Both the position numbers and the translations under genes were made by a program. Of a stretch of 64,000 bases of DNA, positions 28,421 to 44,000 are shown piece by piece. The first letter of the stretch is position 1; each line of letters starts with the position of its first letter. The stretch lies in NCBI GenBank assembly GCA_964016885.1, contig OZ024759.1, positions 1,129,001 through 1,193,000 of the forward strand, given 5' to 3'. This DNA comes from Eledone cirrhosa (taxonomy: Eukaryota; Mollusca; Cephalopoda; Octopoda; Eledonidae). Below the pieces are notes generated by a model. The model saw only the letters and a program-made list of their open reading frames with translations, was not told where the DNA came from and searched no databases.

Positions 28421-29529
28421 GTAACATGCCAAAGTCTATATTAGTAGCATGACAAAGTCTATATTAGTAACATGACACAGTCTATATTAGTAACATGACA
28501 CAGTCTATATTAGTAACATGACACAGTCTATATTAGTAGCATGACAAAGTCTATATTAGTAACATGACAAAGTCTATATTAGTAGCATGACAAAGTCTAT
28601 ATTAGTAACATGACAAAGTCTATATTAGTAACATGACAAAGTCTATATTAGTAGCATGACACAGTCTATATTAGTAACATGACAAAGTCTATATTAGTAA
28701 CATGACAAAGTCTATATTAGTAGCATGACAAAGTCTATATTAGTAACATGACAGTCTATATTAGTAACATGACACAGTCTATATTAGTAACATGACAAAG
28801 TCTATATTAGTAACATGACACAGTCTATATTAGTAACATGACAAAGTCTATATTAGTAACATGACAAAGTCTATATTAGTAACATGACACAGTCTATATT
28901 AGTAACATGACAGTCTATATTAGTAAAATGACAGTCCATATTAGTAGCATGACAAAGTCTATATTAGTAACATGACAAAGTCTATATTAGTAACATGACA
29001 CAGTCTATATTAGTAACATGACACAGTCTATATTAGTAACATCACACAGTCTATATTAGTAACATGACAAAGTCTATATTAGTAACATGGCAAAGTCTAT
29101 ATTAGTAACATGACAAAGTCTATATTAGTAACATGACAGTCTATATTAGTAACATGACACAGTCTATATTAGTAACATGACAAAGTCTATATTAGTAACA
29201 TGACACAGTCTATATTAGTAACATGACACAGTCTATATTAGTAACATGACACAGTTTATATTAGTAACATGACAAAGTCTATATTAGTAACATGACAAAG
29301 TCTATATTAGTAACATGGCAGTCTATATTAGTAACATGACAAAGTCTATATTAGTAACATGACACAGTCTATATTAGTAACATGACAAAGACTCTATTAG
29401 TAACATGACAAAGTCTATATTAGTAACATGACAGTCTATATTAGTAACATGACAAAATCTATATTAGTAACATGACAGTCTATATTAGTAACATGACAAA
29501 GTCTATATTAGTAACATGACAGTCTATAT
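28419..29529 (+). repeat. 1,111-bp tandem unit, copy 2
   Basis: Exact-order partner of the preceding unit. It ends in the normal context, a 20-bp monomer followed by CCATGAC (landmark at 29529). At the equivalent place copy 1 reads TATATTAGTAACATGCC, because it is fused to the start of this copy. Confidence 0.9.
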
Positions 29530-32500
29530 TGTACCATGACACAGTCTATATTAGTAACATGACATAGTCTATATTAGTAACATGACAAAGTCTATATTAG
29601 TAACATGACAGCCTATATTGTAACATGACACAGTCTATATTAGTAACATGACACAGTCTATATTAGTAACATGACAGTCTATATTAGTAACATGACACAG
29701 TCTATATTAGTAACATGACACAGTCTATATTAGTAACATGACAGTCTATATTAGTAGCATGGCAATGTCTATATTAGTAACATGACACAGTCTATATTAG
29801 TAACAAGACATAGTCTATATTAGTAACATGACATAGTCTATATTAGTAGCATGACAAAGTCTATATTAGTAACATGACAAAGTCTATATTAGTAACATGA
29901 CACAGTCTATCTTAGTAACATGACAAAGTCTATATTAGTAACATGACACAGTCTATATTAGTAACATGACAAAGTCTATATTAGTAGCATGACAAAGTCT
30001 ATATTAGTAACATGACACAGTCTATATTAGTAACATGACAAAGTCTATATTAGTAACGTGACAAAGTCTATATTAGTAACATGACAAAGTCTATATTAGT
30101 AACATGACTAAGTCTATATTAGTAACATGACACAGTCTATATTAGTAACATGACAGTCTATATTAGTAGCATGACAAAGTCTATATTAGTAACATGACAC
30201 AGTCTATATTAGTAACATGACACAGTCTATATTAGTAACATGACACAGTCTATATTAGTAACATGACAGTCTATATTAGTAACATGACAAAGTCTATATT
30301 AGTAACATGGCAAAGTCTATGTTAGTAACATGACAAAGTCTATATTAGTAACATGACAGTCTATATTAGTAACATGACATATTCTATATTAGTAACATGA
30401 CAAAGTCTATATTAGTAGCATGACAAAGTCTATATTAGTAACATGACAGTCTATATTAGTAACATGCCAAAGTCTATATTAGTAGCATGACAAAGTCTAT
30501 ATTAGTAACATGACACAGTCTATATTAGTAACATGACACAGTCTATATTAGTAACATGACACAGTCTATATTAGTAGCATGACAAAGTCTATATTAGTAA
30601 CATGACAAAGTCTATATTAGTAACATGACAAAGTCTATATTAGTAACATGACAAAGTCTATATTAGTAACATGACACAGTGTATATTAGTAATATGACAG
30701 TCTATATTAGTAGCATGACAAAGTCTATATTAGTAACATGACAAAGTCTATATTAGTAACATGACACAGTCTATATTAGTAACATGACACAGTCTATATT
30801 AGTAACATGACAAAGTCTATATTAGTAACATGACACAGTCTATATTAGTAACATGACAAAGTCTATATTAGTAACATGACAAAGTCTATATTAGTAACAT
30901 GACAGTCTATATTAGTAACATGACAAAGTCTATATTAGTAACATGACAAAGTCTCTATTAGTAACATGACAAAGTCTATATTAGTAACATGACAAAGTCT
31001 CTATTAGTAACATGACAAAGTCTATATTAGTAACATGACAGTCTATATTAGTAACATGACAAAGTCTATATTAGTAACATGACAGTCTATATTGTAACAT
31101 GACACAGTCTATATTAGTAACATGACACAGTTTATATTAGTAACATGACATAGTCTATATTAGTAACATGACAAAGTCTATATTAGTAACATGACAGTCT
31201 ATATTGTAACATGACACAGTCTATATTAGTAACATGACACAGTCTATATTAGTAACATGACAGTCTATATTAGTAACATGACAAAGTCTATATTAGTAAC
31301 ATGACAAAGTCTATATTAGTAACATGACAAAGTCTATATTAGTAACATGACAAAGTCTATATTAGTAGCATGACACAGTCTATATTAGTAACATGACAAA
31401 GTCTATATTAGTAACATGACAAAGTCTATATTAGTAACATGACACAGTCTATATTAGTAACATGACACAGTCTATATTAGTAACATGACAAAGTCTATAT
31501 TATTAGCATGACAAAGTCTATATTAGTAACATGACAAAGTCTATATTAGTAACATGACACAGTCTATATTAGTAACATGACAGTCTATATTAGTAAAATG
31601 ACAGTCCATATTAGTAGCATGACAAAGTCTATATTAGTAACATGACAAAGTCTATATTAGTAACATGACACAGTCTATATTAGTAACATGACACAGTCTA
31701 TATTAGTAACATCACACAGTCTATATTAGTAACATGACAAAGTCTATATTAGTAACATGGCAAAGTCTATATTAGTAACATGACAAAGTCTATATTAGTA
31801 ACATGACAAGGCCTATATTAGTAATATGACACAGTCTATATTAGTAACATGACAAAGTCTATATTAGTAACATGACAGTCTATATTAGTAACATGACAAA
31901 GTCTATATTAGTAACATGACAAAGTCTATATTAGTAACATGACAGTCTATATTAGTAACATGACACAGTCTATATTAGTAACATGACAAAGTCTATATTA
32001 GTAACATGACACAGTCTATATTAGTAACATGACAAAGACTCTATTAGTAACATGACAAAGTCTATATTAGTAACATGACAGTCTATATTAGTAACATGAC
32101 AAAATCTATATTAGTAACATGACAGTCTATATTAGTAACATGACAAAGTCTATATTAGTAACATGACAGTCTATATTGTACCATGACACAGTCTATATTA
32201 GTAACATGACATAGTCTATGTTAGTAACATGACAAAGTCTATATTAGTAACATGACAGTCTATATTGTAACATGACACAGTCTATCTTAGTAACATGACA
32301 CAGTCTATATTAGTAACATGACAGTCTATATTAGTAACATGACACAGTCTATATTAGTAACATGACCCAGTCTATATTAGTAACATGACAGTCTATATTA
32401 GTAGCATGGCAATGTCTATATTAGTAACATGACACAGTCTATATTAGTAACAAGACATTGTCTATATTAGTAACATGACATAGTCTATATTAGTAGCATG

Positions 32501-35020
32501 ACAAAGTCTATATTAGTAACATGACAAAGTCTATATTAGTAACATGACAAAGTCTATATTAGTAACATGACAAAGTCTATATTAGTAACATGACAAAGTC
32601 TATATTAGTAACATGACTAAGTCTATATTAGTAACATGACACAGTCTATATTAGTAACATGACAGTCTATATTAGTAGCATGACAAAGTCTATATTAGTA
32701 ACATGACAAAGTCTATATTAGTAACATGACACAGTCTATATTAGTAACATGACACAGTCTATATTAGTAACATGACAGTCTATATTAGTAACATGACAAA
32801 GTCTATATTAGTAACATGGCAAAGTCTATGTTAGTAACATGACAAAGTCTATATTAGTAACATGACAGTCTATATTAGTAACATGACACATTCTATATTA
32901 GTAACATGACAAAGTCTATATTAGTAGCATGACAAAGTCTATATTAGTAACATGACAGTCTATATTAGTAACATGCCAAAGTCTATATTAGTAGCATGAC
33001 AAAGTCTATATTAGTAACATGACACAGTCTATATTAGTAACATGACACAGTCTATATTAGTAACATGACACAGTCTATATTAGTAGCATGACAAAGTCTA
33101 TATTAGTAACATGACAAAGTCTATATTAGTAACATGACAAAGTCTATATTAGTAACATGACACAGTGTATATTAGTAATATGACAGTCTATATTAGTAGC
33201 ATGACAAAGTCTATATTAGTAACATGACAAAGTCTATATTAGTAACATGACACAGTCTATATTAGTAACATGACACAGTCTATATTAGTAACATGACACA
33301 GTCTATATTAGTAACATGACAAAGTCTATATTAGTAACATGGCAAAGTCTATATTAGTAACATGACAAAGTCTATATTAGTAACATGACAAGGTCTATAT
33401 TAGTAACATGACACAGTCTATATAAGTAACATGACAAAGTCTATATTAGTAACATGACAGTCTATATTAGTAACATGCCAAAGTCTATATTAGTAGCATG
33501 ACAAAGTCTATATTAGTAGCATGACACAGTCTATATTAGTAACATGACATAGTCTATATTAGTAACATGACACAGTCTATATTAGTATCATGACAAAGTC
33601 TATATTAGTAACATGACAAAGTCTATATTAGTAACATGAGAAAGTCTATATTAGTAACATGACACAGTCTATATTAGTAACATGACAAAGTCTATATTAG
33701 TAACATGACACAGTCTATATTAGTAACATGACACAGTCTATATTAGTAACATGACAAAGTCTATATTAGTAGCATGACAAAGTCTATATTAGTAACATGA
33801 CAAAGTCTATATTAGTAACATGGCACAGTCTATATTAGTAACATGACAAAGTCTATATTAGTAACATGACGGTCTATATTAGTAACATGACAGTCTATAT
33901 TAGTAGCATGACAAAGTCTATATTAGTAACATGACACAGTCTATATCAGTAACATGACACAGTCTATATTAGTAACATGACAAAGTCTATATTAGTAGCA
34001 TGACAAAGTCTATATTAGTAACATGACACAGTCTATATTAGTAACATGACAAAGTCTATATTAGTAGCATGACAAAGTCTATATTAGTAACATGACAAAG
34101 TCTATATTAGTAACATGACACAGTCTATATTAGTAACATGACAGTCTATATTAGTAACATGACAGTCCATATTAGTAGCATGACAAAGTCTATATTAGTA
34201 ACATGACAAAGTCTATATTAGTAACATGACACAGTCTATATTAGTAACATGACACAGTCTATATTAGTAACATCATACAGTCTATATTAGTAACATGACA
34301 AAGTCTATATTAGTAACATGGCAAAGTCTATATTAGTAACATGACACAGTCTATATTAGTAACATGACAAGGCCTATATTAGTAACATGACACAGTCTAT
34401 ATTAGTAACATGACAAAGTCTATATTAGTAACATGACAGTCTATATTAGTAACATGACAAAGTCTATATTAGTAACATGACAAAGTCTATATTAGTAACA
34501 TGACAGTCTATATTAGTAACATGACACAGTCTATATTAGTAACATGACAAAGTCTATATTAGTAACATGACACAGTCTATATTAGTAACATAACACAGTC
34601 TATATTAGTAACATGACACAGTTTATATTAGTAACATGACAAAGTCTATATTAGTAACATGACAAAGTCTATATTAGTAACATGGCAGTCTATATTAGTT
34701 ACATGACAAAGTCTATATTAGTAACATGACACAGTCTATATTAGTAACATGACAAAGACTCTATTAGTAACATGACAAAGTCTATATTAGTAACATGACA
34801 GTCTATATTAGTAACATGACAAAATCTATATTAGTAACATGACAGTCTATATTAGTAACATGACAAAGTCTATATTAGTAACATGACAGTCTATATTGTA
34901 CCATGACACAGTCTATATTAGTAACATGACATAGTCTATATTAGTAACATGACAAAGTCTATATTAGTAACATGACAGTCTATATTGTAACATGACACAG
35001 TCTATATTAGTAACATGACA
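29529..35020 (+). repeat. Copy of the 17.66-23.03-kb block
   Basis: See the matched markers listed for that block. Private changes here include ACATATTCT near 30379 (others ACACATTCT), TATTATTAGC near 31501 (others TATTAGTAGC) and CTATATAAGTAAC near 33424, the last shared with about 38.11, 49.15 and 60.1 kb but not with 21.52 kb. The TATAAG change therefore marks a sub-lineage of the right half of the array. Confidence 0.82.
29826..29917 (+). repeat. 92-bp, four-monomer block that splits the array into two lineages
   Basis: After the ACAAGACATAG monomer, this copy has four extra 23-bp monomers (ATA; G-initial AAA; AAA; ACA with CTATCTTAG) before the AAA, ACA, AAA, G-initial AAA series. The block is present near 36.5, 41.1, 45.5, 47.5, 52.2 and 56.6 kb. 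It is absent from the eight related copies near 4.1, 5.4, 8.3, 9.6, 12.4, 13.8, 16.6 and 17.9 kb. The diverged copies near 20.6 and 32.5 kb have only the first two of the four. Confidence 0.83.
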
Positions 35021-38000
35021 CAGTCTATATTAGTAACATGACAGTCTATATTAGTAACATGACAAAGTCTATATTAGTAACATGACACAGTCTATATTAG
35101 TAGCATGACAAAGTCTATATTAGTAACATGACAAAGTCTATATTAGTAGCATGACAAAGTCTATATTAGTAACATGACAAAGTCTATATTAGTAACATGA
35201 CAAAGTCTATATTAGTAGCATGACACAGTCTATATTAGTAACATGACAAAGTCTATATTAGTAACATGACAAAGTCTATATTAGTAACATGACACAGTCT
35301 ATATTAGTAACATGACACAGTCTATATTAGTAACATGACAAAGTCTATATTAGTAGCATGACAAAGTCTATATTAGTAACATGACACAGTCTATATTAGT
35401 AACATGACAAAGTCTATATTAGTAGCATGACAAAGTCTATATTAGTAACATGACAAAGTCTATATTAGTAACATGACACAGTCTATATTAGTAACATGAC
35501 AGTCTATATTAGTAAAATGACAGTCCATATTAGTAGCATGACAAAGTCTATATTAGTAACATGACAAAGTCTATATTAGTAACATGACACAGTCTATATT
35601 AGTAACATGACACAGTCTATATTAGTAACATCACACAGTCTATATTAGTAACATGACAAAGTCTATATTAGTAACATGGCAAAGTCTATATTAGTAACAT
35701 GACAAAGTCTATATTAGTAACATGACAGTCTATATTAGTAACATGACAAAGTCTATATTAGTAACATGACAAAGTCTATATTAGTAACATGACAGTCTAT
35801 ATTAGTAACATGACACAGTCTATATTAGTAACATGACAAAGTCTATATTAGTAACATGACACAGTCTATATTAGTAACATGACACAGTCTATATTAGTAA
35901 CATGACACAGTTTATATTAGTAACATGACAAAGTCTATATTAGTAACATGACAAAGTCTATATTAGTAACATGGCAGTCTATATTAGTAACATGACAAAG
36001 TCTATATTAGTAACATGACACAGTCTATATTAGTAACATGACAAAGACTCTATTAGTAACATGACAAAGTCTATATTAGTAACATGACAGTCTATATTAG
36101 TAACATGACAAAATCTATATTAGTAACATGACAGTCTATATTAGTAACATGACAAAGTCTATATTAGTAACATGACAGTCTATATTGTACCATGACACAG
36201 TCTATATTAGTAACATGACATAGTCTATATTAGTAACATGACAAAGTCTATATTAGTAACATGACAGCCTATATTGTAACATGACACAGTCTATATTAGT
36301 AACATGACACAGTCTATATTAGTAACATGACAGTCTATATTAGTAACATGACACAGTCTATATTAGTAACATGACACAGTCTATATTAGTAACATGACAG
36401 TCTATATTAGTAGCATGGCAATGTCTATATTAGTAACATGACACAGTCTATATTAGTAACAAGACATAGTCTATATTAGTAACATGACATAGTCTATATT
36501 AGTAGCATGACAAAGTCTATATTAGTAACATGACAAAGTCTATATTAGTAACATGACACAGTCTATCTTAGTAACATGACAAAGTCTATATTAGTAACAT
36601 GACACAGTCTATATTAGTAACATGACAAAGTCTATATTAGTAGCATGACAAAGTCTATATTAGTAACATGACACAGTCTATATTAGTAACATGACAAAGT
36701 CTATATTAGTAACGTGACAAAGTCTATATTAGTAACATGACAAAGTCTATATTAGTAACATGACTAAGTCTATATTAGTAACATGACACAGTCTATATTA
36801 GTAACATGACAGTCTATATTAGTAGCATGACAAAGTCTATATTAGTAACATGACACAGTCTATATTAGTAACATGACACAGTCTATATTAGTAACATGAC
36901 ACAGTCTATATTAGTAACATGACAGTCTATATTAGTAACATGACACATTCTATATTAGTAACATGACAAAGTCTATATTAGTAGCATGACAAAGTCTATA
37001 TTAGTAACATGACAGTCTATATTAGTAACATGCCAAAGTCTATATTAGTAGCATGACAAAGTCTATATTAGTAACATGACACAGTCTATATTAGTAACAT
37101 GACACAGTCTATATTAGTAACATGACACAGTCTATATTAGTAGCATGACAAAGTCTATATTAGTAACATGACAAAGTCTATATTAGTAACATGACAAAGT
37201 CTATATTAGTAACATGACAAAGTCTATATTAGTAACATGACACAGTGTATATTAGTAATATGACAGTCTATATTAGTAGCATGACAAAGTCTATATTAGT
37301 AACATGACAAAGTCTATATTAGTAACATGACACAGTCTATATTAGTAACATGACAGTCTATATTAGTAGCATGACAAAGTCTATATTAGTAACATGACAA
37401 AGTCTATATTAGTAACATGACACAGTCTATATTAGTAACATGACACAGTCTATATTAGTAACATGACAGTCTATATTAGTAACATGACAAAGTCTATATT
37501 AGTAACATGGCAAAGTCTATGTTAGTAACATGACAAAGTCTATATTAGTAACATGACAGTCTATATTAGTAACATGACACATTCTATATTAGTAACATGA
37601 CAAAGTCTATATTAGTAGCATGACAAAGTCTATATTAGTAACATGACAGTCTATATTAGTAACATGCCAAAGTCTATATTAGTAGCATGACAAAGTCTAT
37701 ATTAGTAACATGACACAGTCTATATTAGTAACATGACACAGTCTATATTAGTAACATGACACAGTCTATATTAGTAGCATGACAAAGTCTATATTAGTAA
37801 CATGACAAAGTCTATATTAGTAACATGACAAAGTCTATATTAGTAACATGACACAGTGTATATTAGTAATATGACAGTCTATATTAGTAGCATGACAAAG
37901 TCTATATTAGTAACATGACAAAGTCTATATTAGTAACATGACACAGTCTATATTAGTAACATGACACAGTCTATATTAGTAACATGACACAGTCTATATT

Positions 38001-41000
38001 AGTAACATGACAAAGTCTATATTAGTAACATGGCAAAGTCTATATTAGTAACATGACAAAGTCTATATTAGTAACATGACAAGGTCTATATTAGTAACAT
38101 GACACAGTCTATATAAGTAACATGACAAAGTCTATATTAGTAACATGACAGTCTATATTAGTAACATGCCAAAGTCTATATTAGTAGCATGACAAAGTCT
38201 ATATTAGTAGCATGACACAGTCTATATTAGTAACATGACATAGTCTATATTAGTAACATGACACAGTCTATATTAGTATCATGACAAAGTCTATATTAGT
38301 AACATGACAAAGTCTATATTAGTAACATGAGAAAGTCTATATTAGTAACATGACACAGTCTATATTAGTAACATGACAAAGTCTATATTAGTAACATGAC
38401 ACAGTCTATATTAGTAACATGACACAGTCTATATTAGTAACATGACAAAGTCTATATTAGTAGCATGACAAAGTCTATATTAGTAACATGACAAAGTCTA
38501 TATTAGTAACATGGCACAGTCTATATTAGTAACATGACAAAGTCTATATTAGTAACATGACGGTCTATATTAGTAACATGACAGTCTATATTAGTAGCAT
38601 GACAAAGTCTATATTAGTAACATGACACAGTCTATATCAGTAACATGACACAGTCTATATTAGTAACATGACAAAGTCTATATTAGTAGCATGACAAAGT
38701 CTATATTAGTAACATGACACAGTCTATATTAGTAACATGACAAAGTCTATATTAGTAGCATGACAAAGTCTATATTAGTAACATGACAAAGTCTATATTA
38801 GTAACATGACACAGTCTATATTAGTAACATGACAGTCTATATTAGTAACATGACAGTCCATATTAGTAGCATGACAAAGTCTATATTAGTAACATGACAA
38901 AGTCTATATTAGTAACATGACACAGTCTATATTAGTAACATGACACAGTCTATATTAGTAACATCATACAGTCTATATTAGTAACATGACACAGTCTATA
39001 TTAGTAACATGACAAGGCCTATATTAGTAACATGACACAGTCTATATTAGTAACATGACAAAGTCTATATTAGTAACATGACAGTCTATATTAGTAACAT
39101 GACAAAGTCTATATTAGTAACATGACAAAGTCTATATTAGTAACATGACAGTCTATATTAGTAACATGACACAGTCTATATTAGTAACATGACAAAGTCT
39201 ATATTAGTAACATGACACAGTCTATATTAGTAACATAACACAGTCTATATTAGTAACATGACACAGTTTATATTAGTAACATGACAAAGTCTATATTAGT
39301 AACATGACAAAGTCTATATTAGTAACATGGCAGTCTATATTAGTTACATGACAAAGTCTATATTAGTAACATGACACAGTCTATATTAGTAACATGACAA
39401 AGACTCTATTAGTAACATGACAAAGTCTATATTAGTAACATGACAGTCTATATTAGTAACATGACAAAATCTATATTAGTAACATGACAGTCTATATTAG
39501 TAACATGACAAAGTCTATATTAGTAACATGACAGTCTATATTGTACCATGACACAGTCTATATTAGTAACATGACATAGTCTATATTAGTAACATGACAA
39601 AGTCTATATTAGTAACATGACAGTCTATATTGTAACATGACACACTCTATATTAGTAACATGACACAGTCTATATTAGTAACATGACAGTCTATATTAGT
39701 AACATGACAAAGTCTATATTAGTAACATGACACAGTCTATATTAGTAGCATGACAAAGTCTATATTAGTAACATGACAAAGTCTATATTAGTAGCATGAC
39801 AAAGTCTATATTAGTAACATGACAAAGTCTATATTAGTAACATGACAAAGTCTATATTAGTAGCATGACACAGTCTATATTAGTAACATGACAAAGTCTA
39901 TATTAGTAACATGACAAAGTCTATATTAGTAACATGACACAGTCTATATTAGTAACATGACACAGTCTATATTAGTAACATGACAAAGTCTATATTAGTA
40001 GCATGACAAAGTCTATATTAGTAACATGACACAGTCTATATTAGTAACATGACAAAGTCTATATTAGTAGCATGACAAAGTCTATATTAGTAACATGACA
40101 AAGTCTATATTAGTAACATGACACAGTCTATATTAGTAACATGACAGTCTATATTAGTAAAATGACAGTCCATATTAGTAGCATGACAAAGTCTATATTA
40201 GTAACATGACAAAGTCTATATTAGTAACATGACACAGTCTATATTAGTAACATGACACAGTCTATATTAGTAACATCACACAGTCTATATTAGTAACATG
40301 ACAAAGTCTATATTAGTAACATGGCAAAGTCTATATTAGTAACATGACAAAGTCTATATTAGTAACATGACAGTCTATATTAGTAACATGACAAAGTCTA
40401 TATTAGTAACATGACAAAGTCTATATTAGTAACATGACAGTCTATATTAGTAACATGACACAGTCTATATTAGTAACATGACAAAGTCTATATTAGTAAC
40501 ATGACACAGTCTATATTAGTAACATGACACAGTCTATATTAGTAACATGACACAGTTTATATTAGTAACATGACAAAGTCTATATTAGTAACATGACAAA
40601 GTCTATATTAGTAACATGGCAGTCTATATTAGTAACATGACAAAGTCTATATTAGTAACATGACACAGTCTATATTAGTAACATGACAAAGACTCTATTA
40701 GTAACATGACAAAGTCTATATTAGTAACATGACAGTCTATATTAGTAACATGACAAAATCTATATTAGTAACATGACAGTCTATATTAGTAACATGACAA
40801 AGTCTATATTAGTAACATGACAGTCTATATTGTACCATGACACAGTCTATATTAGTAACATGACATAGTCTATATTAGTAACATGACAAAGTCTATATTA
40901 GTAACATGACAGCCTATATTGTAACATGACACAGTCTATATTAGTAACATGACACAGTCTATATTAGTAACATGACAGTCTATATTAGTAACATGACACA

Positions 41001-44000
41001 GTCTATATTAGTAACATGACACAGTCTATATTAGTAACATGACAGTCTATATTAGTAGCATGGCAATGTCTATATTAGTAACATGACACAGTCTATATTA
41101 GTAACAAGACATAGTCTATATTAGTAACATGACATAGTCTATATTAGTAGCATGACAAAGTCTATATTAGTAACATGACAAAGTCTATATTAGTAACATG
41201 ACACAGTCTATCTTAGTAACATGACAAAGTCTATATTAGTAACATGACACAGTCTATATTAGTAACATGACAAAGTCTATATTAGTAGCATGACAAAGTC
41301 TATATTAGTAACATGACACAGTCTATATTAGTAACATGACAAAGTCTATATTAGTAACGTGACAAAGTCTATATTAGTAACATGACAAAGTCTATATTAG
41401 TAACATGACTAAGTCTATATTAGTAACATGACACAGTCTATATTAGTAACATGACAGTCTATATTAGTAGCATGACAAAGTCTATATTAGTAACATGACA
41501 CAGTCTATATTAGTAACATGACACAGTCTATATTAGTAACATGACACAGTCTATATTAGTAACATGACAGTCTATATTAGTAACATGACAAAGTCTATAT
41601 TAGTAACATGGCAAAGTCTATGTTAGTAACATGACAAAGTCTATATTAGTAACATGACAGTCTATATTAGTAACATGACACATTCTATATTAGTAACATG
41701 ACAAAGTCTATATTAGTAGCATGACAAAGTCTATATTAGTAACATGACAGTCTATATTAGTAACATGCCAAAGTCTATATTAGTAGCATGACAAAGTCTA
41801 TATTAGTAACATGACACAGTCTATATTAGTAACATGACACAGTCTATATTAGTAACATGACACAGTCTATATTAGTAGCATGACAAAGTCTATATTAGTA
41901 ACATGACAAAGTCTATATTAGTAACATGACAAAGTCTATATTAGTAACATGACAAAGTCTATATTAGTAACATGACACAGTGTATATTAGTAATATGACA
42001 GTCTATATTAGTAGCATGACAAAGTCTATATTAGTAACATGACAAAGTCTATATTAGTAACATGACACAGTCTATATTAGTAACATGACAGTCTATATTA
42101 GTAACATGACAAAGTCTATATTAGTAACATGACACAGTCTATATTAGTAACATGACAAAGTCTATATTAGTAACATGACAAAGTCTATATTAGTAACATG
42201 ACAGTCTATATTAGTAACATGACAAAGTCTATATTAGTAACATGACAAAGTCTCTATTAGTAACATGACAAAGTCTATATTAGTAACATGACAAAGTCTC
42301 TATTAGTAACATGACAAAGTCTATATTAGTAACATGACAGTCTATATTAGTAACATGACAAAGTCTATATTAGTAACATGACAGTCTATATTGTAACATG
42401 ACACAGTCTATATTAGTAACATGACACAGTTTATATTAGTAACATGACATAGTCTATATTAGTAACATGACAAAGTCTATATTAGTAACATGACAGTCTA
42501 TATTGTAACATGACACAGTCTATATTAGTAACATGACAGTCTATATTAGTGACATGACAAAGTCTATATTAGTAACATGACAAAGTCTATATTAGTAACA
42601 TGACAAAGTCTATATTAGTAACATGACAAAGTCTATATTAGTAGCATGACACAGTCTATATTAGTAACATGACAAAGTCTATATTAGTAACATGACAAAG
42701 TCTATATTAGTAACATGACACAGTCTATATTAGTAACATGACACAGTCTATATTAGTAACATGACAAAGTCTATATTAGTAGCATGACAAAGTCTATATT
42801 AGTAACATGACAAAGTCTATATTAGTAACATGACACAGTCTATATTAGTAACATGACAGTCTATATTAGTAAAATGACAGTCCATATTAGTAGCATGACA
42901 AAGTCTATATTAGTAACATGACAAAGTCTATATTAGTAACATGACACAGTCTATATTAGTAACATGACACAGTCTATATTAGTAACATCACACAGTCTAT
43001 ATTAGTAACATGACAAAGTCTATATTAGTAACATGGCAAAGTCTATATTAGTAACATGACAAAGTCTATATTAGTAACATGACAAGGCCTATATTAGTAA
43101 TATGACACAGTCTATATTAGTAACATGACAAAGTCTATATTAGTAACATGACAGTCTATATTAGTAACATGACAAAGTCTATATTAGTAACATGACAAAG
43201 TCTATATTAGTAACATGACAGTCTATATTAGTAACATGACACAGTCTATATTAGTAACATGACAAAGTCTATATTAGTAACATGACACAGTCTATATTAG
43301 TAACATGACAAAGACTCTATTAGTAACATGACAAAGTCTATATTAGTAACATGACAGTCTATATTAGTAACATGACAAAATCTATATTAGTAACATGACA
43401 GTCTATATTAGTAACATGACAAAGTCTATATTAGTAACATGACAGTCTATATTGTACCATGACACAGTCTATATTAGTAACATGACATAGTCTATGTTAG
43501 TAACATGACAAAGTCTATATTAGTAACATGACAGTCTATATTGTAACATGACACAGTCTATCTTAGTAACATGACACAGTCTATATTAGTAACATGACAG
43601 TCTATATTAGTAACATGACACAGTCTATATTAGTAACGTGACCCAGTCTATATTAGTAACATGACAGTCTATATTAGTAGCATGGCAATGTCTATATTAG
43701 TAACATGACACAGTCTATATTAGTAACAAGACATTGTCTATATTAGTAACATGACAAAGTCTATATTAGTAACATGACAAAGTCTATATTAGTAACATGA
43801 CAAAGTCTATATTAGTAACATGACAAAGTCTATATTAGTAACATGACTAAGTCTATATTAGTAACATGACACAGTCTATATTAGTAACATGACAGTCTAT
43901 ATTAGTAGCATGACAAAGTCTATATTAGTAACATGACAAAGTCTATATTAGTAACATGACACAGTCTATATTAGTAACATGACACAGTCTATATTAGTAA

